Assembly: GCA_002682825.1 (NCBI GenBank)
Contig: NOKP01000001.1
Coordinates: forward strand, 3,165,296-3,229,295
Source: Neonectria sp. B-13
Lineage: Eukaryota > Ascomycota > Sordariomycetes > Hypocreales > Nectriaceae
Direction: 5' to 3'
Length of the DNA: 64,000 nucleotides
Numbering within the stretch: the stretch's first letter is position 1; every line of letters begins with the position of its first letter. Made by a program: the position numbers and the translations under genes. The notes under the pieces were generated by a model. That model was given only the letters and a program-made list of their open reading frames with translations. It ran no database searches and was not told where the DNA came from. Of the stretch, positions 31,810 to 44,500 are shown one piece after another.

Positions 31810-34800
31810 TATGTCAACCATTTCGAACGGCTCGCCTCCAGAGATATCGCTACAGAACTGCGAGGGGTCCTGATTCCAGATGGCCAATGACAAGCTTCTC
31901 CGGCAATCACAGGGAGGACTGGGGAACGCAGCTCCAACTGGCAAGAAAAGCCCCGAATAGTCTGACTGGAACGAGCCGTGTTTGACATCTGTGACTGGGC
32001 CGGCTTCGGCACCCCGCAACCACTGATACAAAGGCAAATTCCATTCAGTGAGGGATAAGACCAGAAAGGTTATAGTCTTGAGTATGCCATACGCACCACT
32101 ACGTATTGAGAAAGAGTTGGCGACGGAAAGAACCGGAATAGCTCACCAATTTATAGCGGGCTGAGCAGCCAGCACACGAAGTCGACATATCTACGGATTT
32201 TGATCAACATTCCACAGGCATCCACCAAACGACAAATTCATGCAATCAAGAGTGATGGTGGTCAGAAAATAGAGCGTGCCATGCCACGTCGACGATGGTG
32301 GTCAAGGCAGAGGCAGGGACGTGTCCGCGCGTGTCTGCGAGCGAATGCTACTCTAAAGCAGATATGATGGATGGTACCAGGCAAGCAAGCAAGGAAGATG
32401 TGCCAACTCAGATTGCAGCGGTTTCATACCAGCCTCTCCCGGTGGGTTTGGAGTTCGCTTGTGTGTCTGTACGCAGTGGCAGGGCAGGGCAGGGCAGGGG
32501 ATGGAGGCATCGCTTGGTAACAAAGCCGTTTGATCGCTGAGAAGCTGTATGCCGGCACAGGTATGCACCGAGCACACTGTGATGTCAGATTACTGGGCCC
32601 GGAGGCATGAACAAGCTGCGGTCTCCGCAAGAGCTCCTCTCATTGGTGAGCGAGAGGATGGCAATTAGCGGGAGCAAACAAATGTCTGTGTCGATGGGCC
32701 ACAGGCGGACACTCCGCTGAATTTACCATGCAACGGCAACCATGTTTTCACCAATTCATACATAATAAAGGGGAAGCAATTAAGCATGTTGCTCGCAATA
32801 CAATGGATTGCATCCCGGCCTGTCCGCTGCGACGCTGTCCAGTAACCGGTTTGCCCGCGGCCAGTTAAATCAGTGTCCAACTGTCCACCACGTATAACCC
32901 TGTCTGGGCCTCCGAGGCCTCAGAGGCTCAGACCGAGACAACCAGCGAGCGAGTTGTCAGACGGCGGCGATGCCAAGAACCCCCCTGCCTCCCACCAACC
33001 AGCCTCCTAGTTTTAGTGCGCTATCGCAGACAAAAAAGAGCCAGTACAGCTAAGCCACCCAAACTTACCAAGGTATTAATGTCTGTCTCCATGCTCCGGG
33101 TCACCTAGGAAGCGGGCCGACAGGCTACAGCCCCCTGGAAAGCACATGGATTCAAGGCCCGGCAGACCACGAATAGCACGACTAGCTCGGCGGTGAGGAG
33201 GAGGGAACAATGGACAGAACGGTGCTATGCATGCACAACGAAGGAGTCTTGCGTGTTCTCCTGGCCTTTCGCGTGCTAGGTCCAGGGTCCAGTGCATTGC
33301 ATCTGCACTCAAGGACTGGAATGGTCGCGTCTGCTCCACTCGTGTCCTCGTACCTGAGCCGGCCTGGAGCACTAGAGCGTGAAGGCTGAGGGGGGGCCAA
33401 ATAATCTCTCCTCTTCTGTCTGTCTGTCTGTCTCCCGCCTCTTCCTCCGACCTCCGCTAGAATTCCTTCGCCCGTCGAACGGAGGGGATCCTTACCTTAT
33501 CTCACCGTGTGGAAGCTTCAGTCATTCGTTTCCCGTTCTATTCTTGCTTTCTCACCTGGCGTGTATGTGTGTGTTTGTGTGTGACGCACCGCCCACCACT
33601 GCGCCTCTCCACTCTCTCTGTCTCTCTCTCTCTCTTTGCCTTTCTCTCTGCCTCTCTCTCTGCCTCATTGGCTCTGTCATTCCCTTCCAGTTCTCCCGTC
33701 ATTCTGTCTCTCTCTCACCGTCTCACCTCTTATCTTCCGCCCCCAATCCGACTCGCACCTAAGCCAGATCTCCCAGGTCCTGTGACGTCGAGATCACCAG
33801 CCGCAGCCATATCGAATTCTCAGCGTTGAGGCGCTGCATTCCAACGTGGTCGACCCGGAGACCTCCATTCTGGCCCTCCTTTCTGGAGCCCACATCCGCG
33901 AAGCAAAGCAAAGCAACACGCCGCAGGCGCAACACCTCATCTCATCATCTCATCTCTCCGACCAGGAAACACAAGGAAAACTACGCAAGCACCGCCAAGA
34001 ATCGTTAGCGATACACAACCGCCGCCGGCAATCTCCAAACGATACAGTGACGGTTCACAGCAATCAAACTCCCATTGTCCTTCTCAAGATCATTGGTGTC
34101 GCACCTAGATTGAGGTGAGGCCCGCTCTTGTACCTGTGCTACGTACCGGTACGCCTGACTCCCTCGAGACCTCAATTTTCCACCATCACAACGCTGCAAG
34201 GGCTGCTACACCGCGGCTCTCCCGCGCAAGTCTCGTCTGCGCAACGTCGCATCACTTCCCTCTCAATTCTCGAATTTGGTCGTGGCACGTCGCACTGAAG
34301 AACCGTTGTCTAACTTTCGGCGCTTCAGGTACCGCTCACAGTGGGTTAGGGTTCTAGCCGAACTGGGCTAGTGGCAAGCTTTTCGAGGCCCACTGCACGT
34401 CTCGAATTAGGCCATCGCCATCACTAGCAATTTCCCGCATTATTGTGGTGCTGCATTGCAGACCAGCCAACTTCACCCAAACATCCCTCCCTTCCGACTC
34501 GAATTCAACTCGATTTTGCTCCGTGAGCGACTACAACCACGACCACGAAACGATACCTATCGACGACTTTTCGGCTGCCCTTCGTTTACACCCCCCGATT
34601 CCTGTTTCCAAGAAGAGCTTAGGCCCGTTTTTCTCGCGCACTTCGTCACGACCAACACGCCCGACCGCCCTTGGCATGCCCCACGTGTGAACCTGAGATG
34701 CTCGTCAGAACGAAATCGCCATCAACGATACCTCTACAATCTGGTTCACGTGCACCAGAACACAAAACGCCCCCGTCGGCAGGTTTCAAGGTTTCCTTGA

Positions 34801-34819
34801 TCGACGAGACGCGATAACC
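31810..34819. other. Intergenic upstream of RAX2
   Basis: About 3 kb without a convincing gene. A GCAGG repeat lies near 32480-32499. A long pyrimidine tract (TCTC/TGTC-rich) occupies about 33590-33725. The last 900 bp is CA/CT-rich and probably leader, with several small upstream open frames, one of which (34456-34800) ends 19 nt before the RAX2 ATG. No RNA gene is recognised. Confidence 0.5.
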
Positions 34820-37800
34820 ATGCGATTACCTTTTCAACGGCGACGCTCAACAGCGCGCCAAACCCAGGGTCTGAGTATCAGCCTCCTGGGCTTGGTCGCT
34901 TTGGCGCCATCACTCACACAGGCCGTCACGTTTGACCCGGTGCCATCGGTGAATCTTGACTTTTCGAAACTGGGGAGAATTGGGATTGTCGGAGACTACA
35001 GTGGTATCTCTCTCTATGAGTACGAAGGCCAAAATGAGCGAGGGCGCAGCACGAACGGCAGCGAATCGCTTCTTGCACAACTACCCAACGGCGCGCTTGG
35101 CTCGCTCGTTGCCAGCGACGCCTCGATACGGGCCATGTGCGCCTTTGAACTCAGCAATGGAGAGATGCAGGGAGTAGTAATAGGCGGTAATTTCACGAGC
35201 TTGGACGGCACGCAATCTAAGGCGATCGCGCTCTTCAACCCAAACTCTACCGAAATCACCCCACTGGATGGCCTTGAGGGCGAGGTCAACGCTGTCCTGT
35301 GCGACAAGGAGCGAGACACCGTCTATGTTGGTGGCAACTTCAAAGGGGCCAACTCGACTAACGCGATCGCATGGGTTGGCACTGATGGATGGACAAATCT
35401 TCCTTTTGCCGGCTTCAACGGACCTGTGAGTGCCATCACCAAGGCCTCCAACGGTCATATCATTTTTGGTGGCACCTTTACTGGTCTCGGAAATACGAGC
35501 ACTCCTTCAACACCAGACGACCAAACTATTAACCTTTCAAACGCCAACATCAGTGCCGAAAACAGTGCTTCGACGAGCGGATTCAAGGACCCCAAGAACA
35601 TCGTTTGTTCCGCAGACACGGATGGTTCTGGGAGCACATGGCTCTTGGAAGACGACACTGCAGGTTCCTGGGACGCAGATTTCGGTTTCACGTTCAAGCC
35701 TACGAAGCTCAGGCTGTGGAACACACAACAGGATGGCCGCGGAACCAAGACCTTCCGATTCATCGCCTTCCCCATCGACGGTATCATGAACCTCACCTAC
35801 ACCGATCCCGGCACTGGGAACAACCGCACTTGCACCAGCGAATGTCCTCTGAGCGACCAAGGAGAATACCAGGACTTCCACTTCATCAACCAAGTCGGGA
35901 TGAGCAAATTCCGTATTGCCATTTCCGACTGGTACGGCGACGGTGGTGGTCTTGCCGGTATTGAACTGTATCAGGACGACATTTTTGCGTACGCCATCAC
36001 CGACTTTAATGAGCCAGCGTGCGGCGCTGTCGACTTCCCGTCCTCTGCAACTGCCACTGGCCCATGGTCGGAGTCCCCGTCCTTCGACAGCAGTTCCCAA
36101 TACCTGACTGCGGATCTTACTGGTGATTTCTCAGCGAAGTCGGCGTCGGTGGTCTTCTACCCTAATATCAAGGAGTCCGGCAACTACTCCGTCAATATGT
36201 ACACCCCGGGTTGCCAACAGGATGACTCTTGCTCGGCCCGGGGTCGCGTTAATGTCACTGGTGTTATGCTGAGCGAGTCCGATGACGGGTCCAACTTCAC
36301 TACTACATTGTACCAGACCAACAACTACGACAAATACGACCAGATCTACTTCGGTTACATTGAGCAGAGCTCTGATTCCTTTAGGCCCGCCATTACCCTC
36401 AGCCCCCTCGCTGGCCAGGACGTCGACTCTCTCACCATTGTTGCGCAAAGGGTCGGATTTACTCTCATCGACTCTAACGGAGGCCTTAACGGGCTGTTCG
36501 ACTTTGACCCCGAAGACGCAATAGTTGACTCATCGAGCCTAGGAAACTCGACCATCAACAAGCTCGGTGCAAGCTTCGATCGTGCTTCCGGTGTTACAGC
36601 CTTGGTAACAGATGGTGATGTCACCTATGTCGGTGGCAACTTCACCTCTGATGACCATGAGAACATCCTCGCCATCATCAAGGCCGAAGATGTCAAGGCT
36701 CTCGATGGAGGTATCAATGGGAAAGTCTTGAGTATGCTCCTCAATGGTACCAAGCTCTTCGTCGGTGGTGAATTCTCGAACACACAGGACAACTCCGTTA
36801 AGGGCATGGACAATGTGGCCGTTTACGACACAGAGGAGGAATCGTGGGATGCTCTAGGTGCGGGCGTCGATGGAACCGTGGAGTACGTGGTGCCTCTGAG
36901 GATCAACGTCACAAAGGACACTCTGGAGACTGTCATCGCCTTCTCAGGCGCCTTTACTCAATGTAACGCTTTCGACGACAACGATGACATCCTGGTCGAC
37001 GGGTTCGCTATCTGGGTTCCTTCCAAGAGCAACTGGTTGCAAGGTCTTGACGGTGAACTGCCAGGCTATAGTGGCGTTCTTACCGCCGCCATTTTGGACC
37101 TTCCCAACGACGGTGGCTCGCTTTTTGCTGGCTCCATCTCCTCCTCCCAGCTGGGCGCAAACGGCGCTGCAACTTTGTCGGATGACGGTCTTGGCCAATT
37201 CCCGCTCAAGATCCAGTCCAAATCCACTTCATCTAACTCGTCGAGTCTAAGCCGCCGGGACATTGTCTCCGTCAACGATATATCTGGCGTGGTAACTGGT
37301 CTATTCTATGACGAGAACGATTTCAACATCACTGTTCTCGCAGGCCATTTCACCACCCAGTCCTCAGCTGGCAGTGAAGTCAACAACATTGTGCTTATCG
37401 AAGGTGACAAGGTGACGGGACTCAGTTCCAACATCTCGAGTGACTCGACCTTCCTCGCTCTCGCCGTACGGGGCAGCACACTTTTCGCCGGTGGCAAGAT
37501 CAGTGGCACCATCGACGAGGACGAAATCAACGGGCTTGTTTCCTATGACCTTGAGTCCAAGACATTCAACTCGCAACCGCCCCCGCTATCAGGGAACAAC
37601 GGAACTGTTTCGGCTATCGCCGTCCGTCCCGACAGTGCGGATGTGTATGTGGGTGGATCATTTGACACCGCCGGCGCCCTGGATTGCCCAGGTCTTTGCA
37701 CATACAACGTGGACTCGGATCAGTGGAATCGGCCTGGCAGTGACGTGAAGGGAAGCGTGTACTGCATGATGTGGACGTCTAAGGACGACCTGATCGTGGG

Positions 37801-38572
37801 TGGCAACCTCCGGGCTAATGACTCGAATCAGCAATTCCTGTCGAGCTGGGACGCCAAGAAGGAATCCTGGAGCGACTTCCCTGGGTCTGACGAGATTCCT
37901 GGCCCTGTTCGCATCCTCACTCCTGCCTCGAGCGACAAGGATGAGATCTGGATCTCTGGCTCGTCGACTGACGACAACTCTATCTTCATCATGAAATACG
38001 ATGGTGACAAGTGGCAAACTGCCAAGCCAGCCCTTTCTTCGGATAGCATTATCCAGGGTCTTCAGGTCTTTTCCCTAACAGAGGAGCACGGTGACGATGA
38101 CATTCTCGACAAGAAACAAGTCTTGATGATCACTGGTTCAATTGTCATTCCCGGTTTCGGCGCGGCATCAGCAGCAATTTTCAATGGCACCGCTTACCAG
38201 CCATACGCGCTGACTATCAACTCGGACAACTCAGCTGGGAGCGTTGCAGGCATCTTCTCTCAGAAGGACGACTTCTTCTCGTCTGACGGTATGCTCGACC
38301 CCTTATCCTTTTTGTTGACATGACTAACCTTCTTTACAGGGAAAAACATGCCTCTAGTCTTTGTCATTCTCATCGGCCTTGCCATCGCGCTTGGCTTGAT
38401 GCTCCTGCTTGTTCTAGCAGGCATCGTCCTCGACCGAATACGCAAGAAGCGTGAGGGATACGCTCCTGCGCCCACTTCCATGTACGACAGAGGAAGTGGT
38501 ATTCAAAGAGTACCGCCTCATGAGCTCTTTGAGTCTCTAGGACAGGGCCGAACGGGTGCGCCACAGGTATGA
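34820..38572 (+). CDS. RAX2: Cortical polarity protein RAX2
   Basis: Two exons, 34820-38288 and 38340-38572 (GTATGC..TACAG), encode 1233 aa, close to the yeast length. A signal peptide spans about residues 1-37 (hydrophobic ISLLGLVALAPSLTQA). The long ectodomain has many N-glycosylation sequons and recurrent blades with the kelch/propeller-like pattern VxVGGNF (VVIGGNFTSLDG, VYVGGNFKGANS, VTYVGGNFTSDD, VYVGGSFDTAG). Exon 2 encodes the single membrane span (MPLVFVILIGLAIALGLML and following) and a short basic tail ending GRTGAPQV. Rax2 pairs with Rax1 as a stable cortical landmark for bud-site or growth-site choice, and in hyphae it restricts polarity sites. Placing the membrane anchor on a separate exon means intron retention would truncate the protein just before the span. 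Confidence 0.93.
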
Positions 38573-41500
38573 GACTTGGATCTAGGGAGGATGTCGTCGT
38601 TTTTAGCAAACAAGCATGTCTGGTTTTGATTTGGCGTTTGGATAGGTATGTGGGACATGGACCAGGGGGATTCCCGGACATTTGGAAGGGATCTAAGACC
38701 CCACTCAGGAAAGACTCGTGGTCAGAGTCAACAAAACGCATCGTTGAACTCGAGGAGCCAACTATACCCCCTACTTGGGCTGGATTCCTGGAGGGGCAGC
38801 CACGGACTTGCAATCTTCGTACAAGCCCTTTTTTTTTCTTTTTTTCTTTTTGCAATCATTTCCTCTGTTTTTACAATTCACTTCACGAGGTCATGACCCG
38901 TCGGTTAATGTTTACCTGTCTATTTACTCCACCACCAGGGCCGAGCAACGTCTGTCTATCTCGAGCCATCCTTTTGTCTTTCTCTTTCGTTGTACAATAA
39001 ATTTCCAGACAGTCTCCGCCATCCAGACTGGGGATTCGTCTAGGTACCAGAGCACTGTCGCTCTGTGCCTTTTTATCATGAGGTTTGTCAAGAGCCGAGG
39101 GGGGGGGGTGAAGCTGAGTTATCTGGGAAGGAAAAGATTTTGGGAAGCGCTTTGAAGAGTGCGATTTAGCAATGGTGGAACTTGGTCTGTAGCAGATTAA
39201 TCTGAATGGAGATGGTTCCTTGAAGGTCGTCATCTTTGAGAAATGCGTTGTGATGTGAGTGCGTATGTATTGCTGTCCAGCAAAGCTTGTGTGTGTCGTC
39301 CTGTCCACTGTCACTGGCTACGATCTATACTGGATACTGGATATCACAGGCGGGGGCGAGATGAGGACTGTTCTCTCCGAGGCACGACACCTTATGTTGT
39401 TGATGTAACACAAAACGAGTCTACCTCGCTCGCACTTGAGTGTTCATGCGAGGTCTGGGGGGGGTACTTGCTTGAGCTTTCCTTTGGGTAAAATACCCTG
39501 TGAGCCTGTGCTCCGCAGTGTCTCTTTAGCCAGCCACATTGGTGATCTCCAGCGATCTTCTACCTTGATGCTTGAAAGCAAATCTCAAATGTTCCATCCA
39601 CAGGTAGTGTATGTGTGGCATATGTCTTATATATTCTTCCTATACGGTTCTCGATTATCGATGCCAGTCATTCAGGGCTCGCCTGAGTTCGTTCTTTGGT
39701 CTCACACTTCTTCCTCGTCAATACCATGTTTGCCACGTGTTGTGAAGAAACGTGGTGTTTTCTTGCTAATGTTGGTCACTGGGAAAGACCAACGACCCCT
39801 ACTCTTCACAGAGGGATGGGACAAATCAATTTCAAGAGGTTCGTCTAGTTCAATACCTATTTCAAGCTGTGCTCCTGGTCAATTACAGAAGGAGTCTTGC
39901 TAGGGGTATAAACCTTCGCTCATGGTACGAATAAATATACGGCCTAAGGGCTGATCCATGAGGTATAAAATGTCACCGAAATCCTTGGTTTTAAGCATGT
40001 ATTCGTTCGCGCCATTGACAGGTGTTGTTTGAACGTGTTCCTACCAATACTGAACAAAACCCCGATCGCCTACCCTGGACCACCAATACGACGTCATACC
40101 GAAGCATCGAGAAAACACGTCCTCTCATGTCTTACGCCAGGAGCAAACGTGTCACCTCGCATGCCGTGCAATCTATCTGATTCTCGGCGGTTCATCGTCC
40201 CATACTCTTCTCCTTTACTATTCCCCTCTCGCACCTGTCTCACTGGCGACTACTGTCTCGGCGGTTTTCGTCGCACACACACCCACGGGAGACAAGAACC
40301 TGACTACCGAGCAAGCCTTCGCATCAGCACGGACTCATCGAACGTTCACGGATAAAAAAAAACCTGCGGGGTCGTGGTGGCGGAGGATCGTGGTGGGACC
40401 GTGGAGAGGCTTTTTTTGGTTTGGTTTGTAGGACAGGCAATTGGGCACGTTGGACGGCAAGTTTCGCGGAGCGCAACTCTGTGATGCAATGTTCCCCCCA
40501 AAGGAGACGGGTTTGGCAATGCCACAGAGAGATGACGCCCGGAAGGAACACGATGTGACTGCACCACAAGCCTCCCATCCATGGCCACAAGCACGAAACA
40601 CAAAGGCTTAGCCATGAGCATGGCCCGCCAGCCTGGAATGGACGACCCCCCATCGAGCCCCGATGACGTAAAACCTCAAGCGCCCGGCCGAGAATAAAGG
40701 AGCAAGACCCGTCCGGTCGTCCAGCGTGAGCGGCGAGTAAGGTAGATATCTCATAGTCCGGCGCCGCCACGGCATCATTGTCAGCATCAGTAGGTTGCAC
40801 ACAGCACGACACGAGCGCCCTTTTGCATTGCCCATTCCGCAGAGATGGAAGACGGAGAAAAAGGGAACGGTGTGGACGGGTATTGCACTTAAGCACTCAA
40901 GGTACAACCACCGCCAATGTCCTAAATCAGCGGCGTAGATGTAGCAAGAAGCACGCAACATGGGCGAACGTCAACTACCAATGAACGCCACGGTGACAGC
41001 CATGGAGACTGCAATTTGCAGGCAGAGGAGTGAGCGAGTCGAATCTGCGACCTGGCAGGGGATGGGAATTACCGGAATCCCATCTGGCAACGAGGATGAG
41101 AGGCTATTCGTACTGATCACTGCAGTTTTCACTCTCCAATCTCCAGACCCCAGGAAGCCTAGAGAGCCAAGCGCGAGAACAATTGTCTCGGCGAGTTCGC
41201 GGGGGCACTGGTACCTGCAAAAGCCACGTCCATTTCAGTTTCGACGTCGACCAACGCCTCCCCGCGCCCAGGAGATTTGCTCACTTATGTATCATGACGC
41301 ACGACGCAGGGCGTGTCCCATAGGATGATTCAGACTCCCACACACCGGTAGACATTGCCTGCCATGCACAACGAATGGCTGGCTCCCACCCGCCCCCCTT
41401 CGTGGTTGTTTTTGCTCGGATGCGTTGATGGGTGATCCGTACAGGGAGTAGGTTGACTAAACCGGCATTGAATCGGGAGCTGACTGCCACGCATCTGAGA

Positions 41501-44500
41501 CAGCACAAAAGCCGGACGAGACGGACGGGAAGAGAGGCCCGGGGGCAGCAATGCAGTAGCGTCAGCATCGAAAGAGAAAATAATCAAAAAATTACAGCCT
41601 TAGCTTGCTTGACATGGCACCCCCTCAGAAAAAATCATCTGCAGGTCGATAAGGCGTTGTTAGCCATGACTTATGAGATGGGATGCATGCCCACGAACGG
41701 CTGTTGATCACCAGCCTTCAGATACGCATTGGGCCCCCGGTGCCCCAAAAGGCACCCACTCGACGGACCCTGCCAGGGGTCCATAATCTGGGGGCGCCCT
41801 ATCGACTTTCGATTGCCCTGCATGATATGGCTTTTGCCCGCCAACAACTTGTTCGCTGCAGGAATGTGTGTCGCTGGTACCGGGCCTGTCACGCGTTAGT
41901 ATCCAATGTCAACAAAGGACGGGCAATGTCCGAGGGATATAGCGGAGCTGGCCAAGTCTCAGCGAGTGAGGCAACTGGTTTGTATTTAAGTGACGACGAT
42001 TTGATGATGAAGTCCGGCAATAACATGGCATAAGTTGCAAGTTGGTGGCGATGCCCAGCACAAGCAATCGGTAGTTGTAAGGATAAGCCCCTTAGCCCCT
42101 TCTGGGCGGGTCCTGACCCTCTGCGTGTTGCGTGTTGCAAAAGCGTGCACGAGAAGCGATTTCCTCCCCGCGCTGGATCATCTCGAAGGTAGTTATTAGC
42201 TGTCTTGCTGCGACAGCAAAATAATCACGGATCTTCAGGGACCTGTCCAACGACCCGCAATCGGCGTGCCAGAGCCTACCCAGCTCCACCGCCTGCGCCA
42301 TTGGGAAAACCCACACTCTTCGACCGTCTGGTCTGTTTCCTGTGGCGCCTCCCCTGCTTGGTTGTATCGTGTTTCCTTCTTCCCGTGGCATCGGCTCAAG
42401 TCCGCCCCGAGTGAGCTAACTGCGCACCAACAACGCCCCGCGTACTCAGGCCCTGTACTCCGTTGCGCCGCACGCAGTGCGGACACGGCCATTGTCGATA
42501 CATAGCAACTGTCCCTGGCATGGATCTGGGCGTCGGCCGAGAGAACGCGGTTGCGTTCAAATCTTATTTCGCACGGGTCTCTCACTGCGAGCCTATGGGT
42601 GTGCCTGACCACCTCCCCGTTCTGACGTCACGCATCTGTTTCAGTCAAGGGTCTGCCTGCTTCACTGTCCTTGTCTCGCTGAGCGTGAGGACTTGGGGGT
42701 GCGGAGCGCTGTACCACCAGGGGATGGTCTCAAGGGCAGAGGTTACTTCGTACAGCCTGACCCGTGTAGGGGCTTGGCGCCATGTACGATGAGGATCCCA
42801 ACGCCGTGTGGGAAACAATCCCTTCATCGCGGAGAAACATTCGCCAGGAAGCCCAGGGGAACGGTTCGAGCGACCGTGAACCATGGCGATCATCGTCATC
42901 CTTAAGCTTTCAACACGTGCGCAGTGGACTAACTTTATGATGCCGTCTGGATCTCTTTGCCCTCTTGCACAATCCCACAATGTGCGTACAACCATATCAA
43001 CTTGAACTTGGTCTTGGGGAAGGCTGGCGGCATCCTCCAGCCTGATGGATGCACCCGGGTCCCTTGCCGCTCCTCCGATTGCTTAGGCTCAAGCCAGTGT
43101 GTACCGGCATCCGTAGTGCAATGTCTGTTCGCAATGGCCAAGACCTCACGCGGCAGAGAACCGCGGCCAGGTCTCGTTCCCCCAGAGTCTCTCCCGTCAG
43201 CATCCTGTAGTTCTCAGCGTGGAGAAAACTCCTTTCTTGGTTAGATGCCAAGGTGCTCTCTTCCACTTTCCTGGACCAGAGGTCCCTCACCGTAGGAGCC
43301 CTTCAAGAGTGGATATCCAAATCCCAACATTACCCACAGTGACAGCTTTCAGAGAAAACGAAACAGTGGGATTTTGGGGAGGAAACCAACATCTGCCAGG
43401 GCTCACTCGTGGGGGCTTTGGGGGCTGCTGCATGCAGGGTGCTGAGTTTATTCATTCAGTAATTTCATTAGTTTTTCGTAGCGCACGGGCTGCGTTGGAG
43501 GAACTGCTGATGCTCTCTCACTGATGTTGGGATTGAGTTCGCCACCCACTCACCTGTGCTGCGTGCACGTGAGAAGCCTCCGCTAGTGGTAACGGCTTGA
43601 GCTACAGGTGGCCCCTAAAAAGTGAGATGTCGGCGATAAATGCGGTCTTGCAAGAACAGTTTCTTGGAGAGATGGAACCATTCCTAGGCTCGCGGCTAGT
43701 TGGCAACTAGTTGTTGCCGCCGCTGAAGGCGCCATCTGCTCCGTGTCACCCCGTACCTGGCCAGTCCCGAGGAGTATCGGGTGACATTGAATTGGTGTGC
43801 AACGGCCGGTCAGTGCGTCGGATGCGAATTGATGATTGATGTTGTAACGTAACTTCGAGAGCACTCGTCCAAGAGCAAGCTCCTTCAGTGCCGGCCCAGG
43901 AGAGTTTGGATCTTGCAAGTTGCGTTCGAGTTACTTGGCCACCTTGGCTTGGCTCAGAGATTGCGATTGTCCTTCAACCCCTTCCGAAAGATACAGTTGG
44001 CTAGTCCTGAACGACGACGACGGTGACGAGATGCAGACAAGCAACCAAGAAATGACGTGAAGCTCAGATGTGCGCCAGCGGCATCTGTTTGTTGTAATCT
44101 TGTTAAAACCCACATGGTGATCTGATGGCGAGATGAGGTTGAAAGAAAACAAATCTCGAGGTCAACCAAACAGAGCAAGACGGAGTCACCAGTCGTAGAC
44201 ACGGCGTTGACCTTTGAATCACTGCCGTTGAGGTTGCATTCTTCCCTTGGAGGCGGACTGGGGAATGCTGGTCGATTGTGAGACAAGCCCTTGTCTGGGG
44301 GCTGGCCGTGACTGCTTGTCAACTGCTGCCTGTCTTGCCGCTAGGTTGGTAGCCCCGATCCTTTCATTTACCGTAAGAGATGAGCCGGTCGTTTGGTCCG
44401 GGAATGACTGATGCCAACGTCAGGTCACCATCGTTCGTCTCCTTTTCGTCGCTGGTGACCCTTTCCGGACCTGACCGGCTTCTAGAAAGATGTGAGGCTG

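Noticed and set aside
34456..34800. 114-codon frame ending 19 nt before RAX2
   Set aside because: Likely leader DNA of RAX2. It could act as an upstream open frame, but nothing shows it is translated.
40324..40896. 190-codon minus-strand frame in the gene desert
   Set aside because: No recognisable motif, high Cys/Arg/Trp content, and competing frames of similar length on both strands.
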